Below, one piece after another: positions 46,758-55,808 of a stretch of DNA of 64,000 nt (the first letter of the stretch is position 1; every line of letters starts with the position of its first letter). Made by a program: the position numbers and the translations under genes. Source of the stretch: Sediminibacterium sp. (GTDB taxonomy: Bacteria > Bacteroidota > Bacteroidia > Chitinophagales > Chitinophagaceae); contig QYPL01000018.1 in the NCBI GenBank assembly GCA_007280515.1, positions 40,385-104,384 of the forward strand, given 5' to 3'. The notes beneath the pieces were generated by a model. That model saw nothing but the letters and a program-made list of their open reading frames with translations, was not told the origin of the DNA and did not search any database.

Positions 46758-47933
46758 ATGCAAGAAGCGTATATCGTTGCAGGTTTTAGGACAGCTGTTA
46801 CAAAAAGTAAAAAAGGTGGTTTTAGGTTCATGCGTTCCGATGAATTAGCCATTGAAGTCATCAAGGGTTTAATGAAAACTTTACCTCCTGTTGATCCAAA
46901 ATTAATAGATGATGTTATTGTGGGCAATGCAGTTCCTGAAGCAGAACAAGGATTACAGTTTGGAAGAATAATTGCAGCGAAAGCTTTAGGCATTGAAGTG
47001 CCTGGCATTACCATTAATAGATATTGTGCAAGTGGTTTAGAAAGTATTGCGATGGCCACCGCCAAAATAAGAACAGGCATGGCGGATTGTATTATTGCAG
47101 GTGGAACAGAATCGATGTCGATGGTCCCCACCGCAGGCTGGAAAACAGTTCCAGCGTATTCTATTACAGTAGATGAACCAGATTATTATTTATCGATGGG
47201 CTTAACTGCCGAAGCGGTTGCCAATGAATATAAAATTTCAAGAGAAGATCAAGACGCGTTTGCACTAGCATCGCATCAAAAAGCAAAACAAGCCATTGAT
47301 AATGGTTTTTTCAAAAAAGGAATTTTACCTATTGAAATAAATGAAACCTATGTCAACGAAAAAAATAAAAGAGCCACGCGAACTTATATAGTAGATACGG
47401 ATGAAGGAGTAAGGGCAGATACCACCATAGAAGCCTTGGCTAAATTAAAACCAGCCTTTGCCCTAAAAGGTTCTGTGACTGCAGGTAACTCCTCTCAGAC
47501 AAGTGATGGTTCTAGTTTTGTAATGGTGATGAGTGAAAAGATGATGAACTCCTTGGGATTGAAACCTATTGGTCGATTAGTGAACTGCGCCTCTGCTGGA
47601 GTGCACCCTAGAATTATGGGTATTGGCCCCATTGAGGCAGTTCCAAAAGTGCTTAAACAAGCAGGCATGACAGTGGACCAGATAGATTTATTTGAATTAA
47701 ATGAAGCCTTTGCCTCTCAATCTTTAGCGGTTATTAGAACCCTTAACTTAGATATAAATAAAGTAAACATTAATGGCGGTGCCATTGCCTTGGGCCATCC
47801 TTTGGGCTGCACGGGTAGCAAATTAACGGTTCAAATTTTGAACGATTTAGAGCGTCTCAATAAGAAATATGGCATTGTGACTGCCTGCGTGGGCGGGGGT
47901 CAGGGTATTGCCGGAATAATCGAACGCCTTTAG
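46758..47933 (+). CDS. Thiolase (acetyl-CoA C-acyltransferase)
   Basis: A 391-residue thiolase with the nucleophilic Cys in NRYCASGLES (about residue 90), the His in NEAFASQ-GGAIALGHPLGCTGS and the final Cys in TACVGGGQG. It joins or cleaves acyl-CoA chains, in fatty-acid oxidation (FadA-like) or acetoacetyl-CoA metabolism. No fadB-like gene is adjacent, so the pathway is not settled by context. TACATTTA at 46729-46736 is a weak -7 candidate. Confidence 0.95.
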   Translation: MQEAYIVAGFRTAVTKSKKGGFRFMRSDELAIEVIKGLMKTLPPVDPKLIDDVIVGNAVPEAEQGLQFGRIIAAKALGIEVPGITINRYCASGLESIAMATAKIRTGMADCIIAGGTESMSMVPTAGWKTVPAYSITVDEPDYYLSMGLTAEAVANEYKISREDQDAFALASHQKAKQAIDNGFFKKGILPIEINETYVNEKNKRATRTYIVDTDEGVRADTTIEALAKLKPAFALKGSVTAGNSSQTSDGSSFVMVMSEKMMNSLGLKPIGRLVNCASAGVHPRIMGIGPIEAVPKVLKQAGMTVDQIDLFELNEAFASQSLAVIRTLNLDINKVNINGGAIALGHPLGCTGSKLTVQILNDLERLNKKYGIVTACVGGGQGIAGIIERL

Positions 47934-48024
47934 TTCATCCTTTTCTTGGCTTTTTTTCCATTTTTTGCCTAAAATATTATAGCTTAGGTACTTCGTTTAT
48001 TTCAAAATAAGCAAACTTATAACT

Positions 48025-51000
48025 ATGCGTATATCTATTCTTGGGTCTATTGTATTGGCATCTATTTTGTCAATGACAAGTTTATCAGCTCAGAAGGCAA
48101 AAAAAACAGCGCCTGTAGTAGCCGCCACTGAAACAAAAGTGGACATTAATAAAGTATTTAAAAATTGGAAACCACGTAATGTGGGTCCAGCTTCAATGAG
48201 TGGCCGTGTGACTACTATTGATGTAGAAGTAGCGAATCCAAACAATATTTGGATAGGAGCCGCTTCTGGTGGAGTTTGGAAAACTAATAATAGTGGTGTG
48301 AGTTGGACACCTGTATTTGACGAGCAACCTATTTTAAATATTGGAGCCGTTGCTATTCAACAATCTAATCCAAGTGTGGTTTGGGCTGGAACAGGAGAAG
48401 GTAATCCAAGAAATTCTGTAAGTATTGGAGAAGGAATTTATAAAACCTTGGATGCAGGTAAGACATGGAAAAGAATGGGCTTGGAGCAAACAAGAAATAT
48501 TCATAGAGTCATTATTGACCCAACGAATCCGAATACAGTGTATGCAGGAGCCATTGGAAACCCTTATGGTCAAAGCAAAAATAGAGGAGTCTATAAAACA
48601 ACGGATGGCGGAGATACTTGGAATCAAATTTTATTTACCAATGATACTTCTGGTCCTGGTGATATGATTATGGATCCAAAAAATCCAAATAAATTATTTG
48701 TAGCCATGTGGCACCATTACCGTAATTCTTATCATTTAGAAAGTGGTGGAAAAGGTAGTGGTATTTATATGACTATCGATGGTGGAAAAAATTTCACCAA
48801 ATTGGGAAAAGAGAATGGACTACCTGAAGGTAATTTAGGTCGCGTAGGTATTACGATTAGTAAGTCAAATCCAAATAGAGTGTATGCCTTAGTGGAGTCT
48901 ACTAAGAGTGGTTTATATAGAAGTGATGATGGTGGTTATAATTTTACTTTAGTGAATGCACAAAAATCAATTGTGGATAATCGTCCTTTTTATTTCCAAG
49001 ATATTATTTGTGATCCTTTAAATGAAAATACACTTTGGTATATAAGTCAAACAGTGGTAAAAAGTATTGATGGCGGAAAAAATTTCGAAACTATTATTCC
49101 GTATAGTGGTATACATCCAGACCACCACGCCTTTTGGATTCACCCTACCGATAATAAATTTATGGTAGATGGAAATGACGGCGGTATTGGTATTACAAGA
49201 GACGGTGGTAAGACTTGGATGTTTGATGAAAAAATTCCAGTAGGTCAATTTTATCATGTGAATGTAGACAATGAAACACCTTATCATATTATGGGAGGTA
49301 TGCAGGACAATGGTTCTTGGAGAGGCCTAGCTTATGCTTATACTAAAGGAGGGCTTAAGAATTTCTATTGGGATAATTTATGGGGTGGAGATGGATTTGA
49401 TGTAGTGCCAGATCCAGAAGATGCGAATTGGGTGTATGCAATGAGTCAAGGAGGTTCTGTGGGAAGATACAATACAGCCACTGGTGAAAGTTCTTATATC
49501 CAACCACCAGCGCCAGATGCAAAAACACTGTTACGTTTTAACTGGAATGCGGCCATTGCACAAGATCCTTTCGATAAAAAAACTATTTATTTTGGTTCTC
49601 AATTTTTACATAAGAGTAGTAATAAAGGAGCAGCTTGGAAACTTATTTCTCCCGATTTAACGACCAATGATAGCGCTATGATAGATCAAACTACTAATGG
49701 GGGTTTAAGTGTTGATATCACTGGTGCAGAAAATCATTGCACCATTATTACCATTGCACCTTCCTCTGTTCAAAAAGATTTAATCTGGGTAGGTACCGAT
49801 GATGGTAATATTCAAATGACTACTGACGGAGGTGCTAGTTGGACCAATATGACTGCGAATATTACAGGCCTTCCTAAAGGCGCCTGGGTTGCTCAAATAA
49901 GAACTTCTACTTATAATGCCAACGAAGTTTTTGTAGTAGCCAATAATTATAGACAAGGAGATTTTGCTCCTTATATTTTCAGAACCACAGATTTTGGAAA
50001 AACATGGACCAATATGGTAAGTGCAGCTAAAGTAACAGGCTACGCTTTAACAGTGATTCAAGATATTGCTGAACCGAATTTATTTTTTGTGGGTACAGAG
50101 CAAGGTATGTATGTTAGTTTAGACAACGGGGAAACTTTCCAACAATGGAAAAATGGTTATCCTTCTGTATCTACTTATGATTTCGCTATTCAAGAAAGAG
50201 AAGCCGATTTAGCTATTGCCACTTTTGGCCGTGCCATGTGGGTATTAGATGATATCAAACCACTGCGTAAGTTGGCCCATAATAAAGGAATGGCTAACAA
50301 CTTTTTTGTATCAGCACCTGATGCAGTCATTAATGCATCTTATAAAAATGCAACCTATGAGTGGAGTACTTGGGGAATGTATGATGCCGAGAATCGTCCT
50401 ACAGGATATCCTTTCACTATTTATTTAATAGACAGTGTTAAAAAAGCGAAAGTACAAATTAAGGACGCACAAGATTCTGTGATTAGAAATCTAAGCTTTA
50501 AAGTGGATTCTGGATTTAATAGACAATACTGGGGCTTTGAGCAAAAAGGAAAACGTGCAGCCGGTATGTCGAAAGTGGGTGGAGGCGGAAGAGGTAGAAG
50601 AATGGTGGAAGAAGCTCCTTTGGATCCAGAAGAAGAAAGAGAATATAGAGGAAGAGCTGTACTTGCTGGAAAGTATAAAGTAGTCGTAACTGCTAATAAG
50701 CAAAAGGATTCTATGTGGATTGAGGTAAAGGATGATGCTCGATTGGTAGATAGAAACCCGGTAGTGAAAAAGCAAGATGAATTAATGGAAAAATATCAAC
50801 CAAGTGCGGATAAGTTTAATAGTGTAATGGATCAATTGGATGAGGTAGACGCTTTATTACTTGATTTAAAGGCAGAATGGAAAGATAAAAAAGACAAGGG
50901 TCTTGATACTTTGAATAAAGCGCATAAAAAAATTACTGAAAAGGCTAAAAATTTACGTGAATTTATTATGGGTAAAAAACAAGACAAGCAGGGTTATGGA

Positions 51001-51234
51001 ACTGTTGCAGTGATTACACCTATTGGCATTATAAGAGATGCAAGTATGCTGCTTGCTGGTAAGAACACTATGCCAGGGGAGCAAGAAGAAAGAAAATTAC
51101 AAGAAGCTGAAGTAATGATTCAAAGTGTAGTTACGAAAGCCAATGAATTTTTCACAAAGGATTGGGCTGAGTTTAGAAAATTAGTAGAAGCCACTCCTAT
51201 TAAAAAATTCAAGGATTACGAATCTATAAAATAA
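48025..51234 (+). CDS. Secreted VPS10/BNR beta-propeller protein, copy 1
   Basis: A 1,069-residue secreted protein (signal peptide ending near SAQ, about residue 23). The first ~760 residues contain many BNR/Asp-box units (SxDGGxTW type, such as TTDGGDTW and TRDGGKTW), forming one or two beta-propellers of the sortilin/VPS10 or sialidase-like class. A Gly/Arg-rich stretch (GGGGRGRRM, about 852) links to a C-terminal beta domain and a helical end. No catalytic residues were identified. It is followed by a terminator and a close paralogue. Confidence 0.85.
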   Translation: MRISILGSIVLASILSMTSLSAQKAKKTAPVVAATETKVDINKVFKNWKPRNVGPASMSGRVTTIDVEVANPNNIWIGAASGGVWKTNNSGVSWTPVFDEQPILNIGAVAIQQSNPSVVWAGTGEGNPRNSVSIGEGIYKTLDAGKTWKRMGLEQTRNIHRVIIDPTNPNTVYAGAIGNPYGQSKNRGVYKTTDGGDTWNQILFTNDTSGPGDMIMDPKNPNKLFVAMWHHYRNSYHLESGGKGSGIYMTIDGGKNFTKLGKENGLPEGNLGRVGITISKSNPNRVYALVESTKSGLYRSDDGGYNFTLVNAQKSIVDNRPFYFQDIICDPLNENTLWYISQTVVKSIDGGKNFETIIPYSGIHPDHHAFWIHPTDNKFMVDGNDGGIGITRDGGKTWMFDEKIPVGQFYHVNVDNETPYHIMGGMQDNGSWRGLAYAYTKGGLKNFYWDNLWGGDGFDVVPDPEDANWVYAMSQGGSVGRYNTATGESSYIQPPAPDAKTLLRFNWNAAIAQDPFDKKTIYFGSQFLHKSSNKGAAWKLISPDLTTNDSAMIDQTTNGGLSVDITGAENHCTIITIAPSSVQKDLIWVGTDDGNIQMTTDGGASWTNMTANITGLPKGAWVAQIRTSTYNANEVFVVANNYRQGDFAPYIFRTTDFGKTWTNMVSAAKVTGYALTVIQDIAEPNLFFVGTEQGMYVSLDNGETFQQWKNGYPSVSTYDFAIQEREADLAIATFGRAMWVLDDIKPLRKLAHNKGMANNFFVSAPDAVINASYKNATYEWSTWGMYDAENRPTGYPFTIYLIDSVKKAKVQIKDAQDSVIRNLSFKVDSGFNRQYWGFEQKGKRAAGMSKVGGGGRGRRMVEEAPLDPEEEREYRGRAVLAGKYKVVVTANKQKDSMWIEVKDDARLVDRNPVVKKQDELMEKYQPSADKFNSVMDQLDEVDALLLDLKAEWKDKKDKGLDTLNKAHKKITEKAKNLREFIMGKKQDKQGYGTVAVITPIGIIRDASMLLAGKNTMPGEQEERKLQEAEVMIQSVVTKANEFFTKDWAEFRKLVEATPIKKFKDYESIK

Positions 51235-51247
51235 ATATTAAGAATTT

Positions 51248-51281
51248 GAATCCTAATAGAAATTTAGGATTCAATTTTTTT
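51248..51281 (+). terminator. Intrinsic terminator after VPS10-like copy 1
   Basis: A perfect 9-bp stem gaatcctaa/ttaggattc with a 7-nt loop, followed by aa and seven T residues. Confidence 0.75.
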
Positions 51282-51331
51282 CTCTCTAATGATTTTAAAA
51301 ATGCCCTCTAATAATTTAAAAAATGAATAGT

Positions 51332-54300
51332 ATGAAAAAGTTTTTATTAATGATCTTGTCACTATGTTCTTTGATGGTGTCTAATAACTTAGTAGCACAA
51401 AAGAAAAAAACAGTAGCGCCTCTTGCCAATAATAGTTTGTCAGAGGACGCAATTATCAAGGCCCAAAATTTTAGACTCATTGGCCCTTTCAGAGGTGGAA
51501 GAGCAGCATCAGGTGTTGGGTCTTATACCGATGTAAATACTTTTTATATGGGTGCCACTGGTGGAGGTGTTTGGAAAACTACCGATGCAGGCAGTAATTG
51601 GAAAAATATCTCTGATGGATTTTTTGGAGGTACGATTGGCGCTATTGCCATTGCACCTACAAATGAATCAATTGTATATGTAGGAGAAGGGGAGAATAGT
51701 ATGAGAGGTAATGTGAGTGAGGGTTTGGGAGGTATGTGGAAGTCTACCGACGACGGAAAGACTTGGAAAAATATGGGCTTAAAAGAAGCAAGACATATAG
51801 TAAGAATTGTGGTGCATCCAAAAAATCCAGATATTATTTGGGCGGCGGTGATGGGGCATTTATTTGGACCTAATGAAACTAGAGGTGTATTTAAAAGTAC
51901 CGATGGTGGACAAAGCTGGAAAAAAGTATTGTATGTGAATGAGCAAACAGGTGCAAGTGAGTTAGTGATTGATCCTAGTAATCCAGAAATTTTATATGCA
52001 GGTACTTGGCAGTTAATTCGTACGCCTTATAGTTTAGAAAGTGGAGGAGAAGGATCTGGTTTATATAAAAGTACGGATGGTGGAGATACTTGGACTTCTA
52101 TTAAAACCAATAAAGGTTTCCCTAAAGGTGTTTGGGGTATTACAGGTATTGCTGTCGCTAAATCCAATTCCGATAAATTATATGCTTTAATTGAAAATAA
52201 AGACGGCGGTTTGTATGTTTCAGAGAATGCAGGTAAGACTTGGGAATTAGTAAATAGCGATAATAATATTCGTCAAAGAGCATGGTATTATACAAAAGTA
52301 TTTGTGGATCCTGTGGATGAAAATAAAATATACTGTCCCAATGTAAACTTTATGATGTCAAGTGATGGAGGTAAATCTTTTGTTGCAGGAAGAACCCCGC
52401 ATGGCGATCATCATGATTTATGGATTGATCCTAAAAATGGTAAGCGCATGATTGTGGCAGATGATGGTGGTGCGCAAGTAAGTTTAGATGGTGCAAAAAA
52501 TTGGAGCACAGTGATGAACCAACCTACGGTGCAAGTTTACCGCTTAAGCACAGACAATCATTTTCCTTATAGAATTTTAGGTGCACAACAAGATAATTCT
52601 GCATTTAGAATTTTATCAAGTTCTTATGGCGCCTATATTGGCGAAAGCGATTTTGAAGTAACCGCCGGTGGTGAGAGTGGTTATATTGTAGCAGACCCAT
52701 TGAATAATGAGGTAGTATATGGAGGTTCTTATGGAGGCTTAATTTCTAGATTCGATCATAAAACAGGAGAGAATAGAGTGGTGAATGTATGGCCTGATAA
52801 TCCAATGGGAGCGGGCGCGGATGTACAGAAATATCGTTTTCAATGGAATCATCCGATTTTCTTTTCTCCACACAATCCTAAAAAATTATATACAGCAGGT
52901 AATCATTTATTTTCTTCAGAAAATGATGGTGCTAGTTGGACAGAACTCTCTCCCGACTTAACTACCAATGACAAGAGTAGACAAAAAAGTTCTGGAGGTC
53001 CCATTACACAAGACAATACCAGTGTAGAATATTATTGTACCATATTTACGGCCGCAGAATCTCCATTAGAGAAAGACTTGTTATGGACAGGTAGTGATGA
53101 TGGTTTAATTAATGTAAGTAAAGATGGTGGGGCGCATTGGAAAAATGTTACGCCTAAGGATATCCCGCAATGGATGATGTGGAATAGAGTAGAAATAGAT
53201 CCAATTAGAAAAGGAACTGCTTATTTTGCAGGAACTAGGTATAAGCTAGATGATTTTGCTCCTTACTTATATCTAACACATGATTATGGTGAAACTTGGG
53301 AAAAAATTACTACTGGTATTAACCCACTACATTTCACAAGAGCTATTGTGGCAAGTCCAAGAAAAGCAGGCGTTTTATTCGCAGGTACTGAATATGGTTT
53401 GTACGTTTCTATGAATGATGGAAAATCTTGGGAGCAACTACAATTAAATTTACCCGTTACACCTGTTACCGATTTATTAATTAGAGATAATAATTTAATT
53501 GTAGGTACACAAGGACGTAGTATTTATGTTTTAGATGATTTATCTTTTATTGAAAATTATCAAGCAACTAATGTGAATGCTTCAAAAGTATTTCCTGTAG
53601 CGAATGCTTATCGTGTACCTTCTCAAATGGGTGGTCGTCGTGGTCGTGGAGCTAAAGCCAGTATACCAGCCAATGTAGGCGTTAACCCTCCAAAAGGAGC
53701 AGTCATTAACTATTGGTTGAAAGACGCGAACGATAGCACCACGGTTCAAATTGATATCTTAGACGAGAATAATAAATTAGTAAGACATTTTAGTTCAAAA
53801 GAAACGGGCAAAGACAAATCGGGTATTGTAGTGGAGAATGGATTACAACAATTTACTTGGAACTTGTACCATAAAGAAATAGAGAAGCCTTCAGAAGATT
53901 TAATATTATGGAATGGTTCAACAAGTCCAGTATTAGCAGCACCTGGTAAGTACTTTGCTAAAGTAAGTATTGATAAGGATTCAGTGACTTATCCTTTTGA
54001 ATTAATGGCCGATCCTAATTATAAAGTTTCTACTGCCGATTTAAAAGCACAAGAGCAATTCTTATTAGAAGTATCTGGTAGTTTTAATACTATTATGAAA
54101 GCTTTAAAAGGAATCAAAGACATTCGTGCGCAAGTGCAAGTCTTACAAAAGAAAACCAAGGATACAAGTTTCCAAAAACAAAGTGAACTGGTATTGGCTA
54201 GCTTAAAAACTATAGAAGAAGCTTTACATCAAACTAAGGCGAAAAGCGGACAAGATGTATTAAACTTCCCTATTCGTTTAGATGATAAATTAGCTGGTGT

Positions 54301-54478
54301 ATTTGAGTCTGCAGCTGCAGGTTATGTGGCTCCTACTAAACAAGTAAGAGAAGCCTATACAATATTAAAAGCCCAAGCCGATGAGCAATTGAAAAAATAT
54401 GAAGCGATTAAAAAAGAAGGTGTGAAAGCACTAAATGAAGCGGTACATAAATTAATGATACCTATTATAGGTAATTAA
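51332..54478 (+). CDS. Secreted VPS10/BNR beta-propeller protein, copy 2
   Basis: I start at ATG 51332 (MKKFLLMIL) over 51323, since it gives a standard signal peptide ending near LVAQ. The ~1,048-residue protein has the same layout as copy 1: Asp-box propeller (STDGGQSW, STDGGDTW), a Gly/Arg-rich junction (GGRRGRGAK, about 765), a beta domain and a helical tail. The shared order and adjacent position point to an old tandem duplication. The function is unknown; peptide or protein binding is plausible from the VPS10 family. Confidence 0.85.
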   Translation: MKKFLLMILSLCSLMVSNNLVAQKKKTVAPLANNSLSEDAIIKAQNFRLIGPFRGGRAASGVGSYTDVNTFYMGATGGGVWKTTDAGSNWKNISDGFFGGTIGAIAIAPTNESIVYVGEGENSMRGNVSEGLGGMWKSTDDGKTWKNMGLKEARHIVRIVVHPKNPDIIWAAVMGHLFGPNETRGVFKSTDGGQSWKKVLYVNEQTGASELVIDPSNPEILYAGTWQLIRTPYSLESGGEGSGLYKSTDGGDTWTSIKTNKGFPKGVWGITGIAVAKSNSDKLYALIENKDGGLYVSENAGKTWELVNSDNNIRQRAWYYTKVFVDPVDENKIYCPNVNFMMSSDGGKSFVAGRTPHGDHHDLWIDPKNGKRMIVADDGGAQVSLDGAKNWSTVMNQPTVQVYRLSTDNHFPYRILGAQQDNSAFRILSSSYGAYIGESDFEVTAGGESGYIVADPLNNEVVYGGSYGGLISRFDHKTGENRVVNVWPDNPMGAGADVQKYRFQWNHPIFFSPHNPKKLYTAGNHLFSSENDGASWTELSPDLTTNDKSRQKSSGGPITQDNTSVEYYCTIFTAAESPLEKDLLWTGSDDGLINVSKDGGAHWKNVTPKDIPQWMMWNRVEIDPIRKGTAYFAGTRYKLDDFAPYLYLTHDYGETWEKITTGINPLHFTRAIVASPRKAGVLFAGTEYGLYVSMNDGKSWEQLQLNLPVTPVTDLLIRDNNLIVGTQGRSIYVLDDLSFIENYQATNVNASKVFPVANAYRVPSQMGGRRGRGAKASIPANVGVNPPKGAVINYWLKDANDSTTVQIDILDENNKLVRHFSSKETGKDKSGIVVENGLQQFTWNLYHKEIEKPSEDLILWNGSTSPVLAAPGKYFAKVSIDKDSVTYPFELMADPNYKVSTADLKAQEQFLLEVSGSFNTIMKALKGIKDIRAQVQVLQKKTKDTSFQKQSELVLASLKTIEEALHQTKAKSGQDVLNFPIRLDDKLAGVFESAAAGYVAPTKQVREAYTILKAQADEQLKKYEAIKKEGVKALNEAVHKLMIPIIGN

Positions 54479-54526
54479 TAGTTTCTTTTTGCAGAGATGA
54501 TTAAATCGGTCTTTGCGCTATATTTT

Positions 54527-54563
54527 AAAAAAGGTCCTCCCGAAATGGGTAGGACCTTTTTTT
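54527..54563. terminator. Bidirectional terminator
   Basis: The stem aaaaaggtcct/aggacctttttt with inner ccc/ggg has T runs on both strands, between two convergent genes. It reaches the stop codon of the DUF1343 gene. Confidence 0.85.
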
Positions 54564-55767
54564 ATTCAAAATCTTTATACAATAAATATTTCTTTCTTAT
54601 CATTTTAAAATGAGTAAGGTCTTTTTGCCAACTAGCTCTTATGGCTGCAGGGCTAAGACCCGATTGTATTTGTTCCATCAATATATTATTACCTGCTAAT
54701 TTATTAAAGTAATAATCGCGCGGTGTATTGCCCGTAGTATGAATAAAAAAAGAATCTTTTTGTGGATAGGCCTTGTACATTTCTATAAATAATTCAATAT
54801 CTATACTAGTAGCTGGTGGCTTTATTTTCGTTAAATCCCATCCAAAACATAGTTGATCTTTTAATTTTGGTTGAGTAGCACCCAATCTTGAAACGGGGGT
54901 AAAAGAGAAGTTTTTAAGGGTAGTAAGCGGATGTCCAATATAGGCAAATGCATGTTCAGTGCCCCTGCCTTCACTTAGTATGGTACCTTCTACTAAGCAA
55001 GTGGTAGGATACCAATAAATAGATTGCATATCTGGAAGGTTAGGAGAGGGCGCTATATTTATTGTATACATAGAGCGGTGGTCGTAATTTTTACATGGTA
55101 TAATAGTAAGTGACCAATTTTTATTGGTATTAATTTTTAACCAGTCTTCTGCATTGAGCATAGTGGCGTACTCGCCAATAGTCATGCCGTATACAATGGG
55201 TACTGTATTTTTCCCTACAAAGCTTGAGAAGGCTTTATCTAAAACGGGTCCGTCTACATTATGACCATTGGGGTTGGGTCTATCTAAAATAATAAGGGGT
55301 TTGTTATTTTCTTTAGCCGCTTCCATAAAATATTGTAAGGAAGATATATAAGTATAGAAACGAGTGCCTACATCTTGTATATCAAAAACTAGAATATCAA
55401 TATCTGCTAAGTCCGTAGAATCAGGGCCGTATTTTTTACCGTATAAAGACACAATTTTAATACCTGTTTTGGGATCATTACCATCCTTGGTTTCCTCACC
55501 TGCATCGGCTGTGCCTCTTAGACCATGTTCTGGTGTAAATATTTTTTGAATATGTATACCTTGCGCTAATAAGGTATCAATTAAATGTTTTTTATTGACG
55601 ATGGCTGTATGGTTGGTAAATACGCCTACTCTTTTATTTAATAATAGGGGAATGTACTTTTCGCTTTGATAAGCACCCGGTAAAATTTCTTTTTTGGATT
55701 GCGCCACTAGTGATAAGGGCAGAGAGGTAATAAGACAAGCTAGTAGTAGAATAAATATCTTTTTCAT
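54562..55767 (-). CDS. DUF1343 family protein (NamZ-like exo-muramidase)
   Basis: I use the ATG at 55767 (MKKIFILL, 401 residues); the track's first codon is TTG. A signal peptide ends near LVAQ. The mature part shows the DUF1343 signatures: VGVFTNHTAIV, FTPEHGLRGTADAGE, FDIQDVGTRFYTYI and LSEGRGTEHAFAYIGHP. Members of this family have been characterised as exo-beta-N-acetylmuramidases (NamZ), acting in peptidoglycan recycling; that role here is inference. It lies downstream of nadE with a poly-C tract in between. Confidence 0.9.
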   Translation of the reverse strand: MKKIFILLLACLITSLPLSLVAQSKKEILPGAYQSEKYIPLLLNKRVGVFTNHTAIVNKKHLIDTLLAQGIHIQKIFTPEHGLRGTADAGEETKDGNDPKTGIKIVSLYGKKYGPDSTDLADIDILVFDIQDVGTRFYTYISSLQYFMEAAKENNKPLIILDRPNPNGHNVDGPVLDKAFSSFVGKNTVPIVYGMTIGEYATMLNAEDWLKINTNKNWSLTIIPCKNYDHRSMYTINIAPSPNLPDMQSIYWYPTTCLVEGTILSEGRGTEHAFAYIGHPLTTLKNFSFTPVSRLGATQPKLKDQLCFGWDLTKIKPPATSIDIELFIEMYKAYPQKDSFFIHTTGNTPRDYYFNKLAGNNILMEQIQSGLSPAAIRASWQKDLTHFKMIRKKYLLYKDFE

Positions 55768-55799
55768 AAGCAAAAAATGAATTAAAGTTTATAAATACA

Positions 55800-55807
55800 C
55801 CCCCCCC
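55800..55807. repeat. Poly-C tract (8 C)
   Basis: Eight consecutive C residues (G on the coding strand) in the spacer between nadE and the DUF1343 gene, about 33 nt before its ATG. Such a homopolymer stands out in this AT-rich sequence. Confidence 0.8.
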
Positions 55808-55808
55808 G

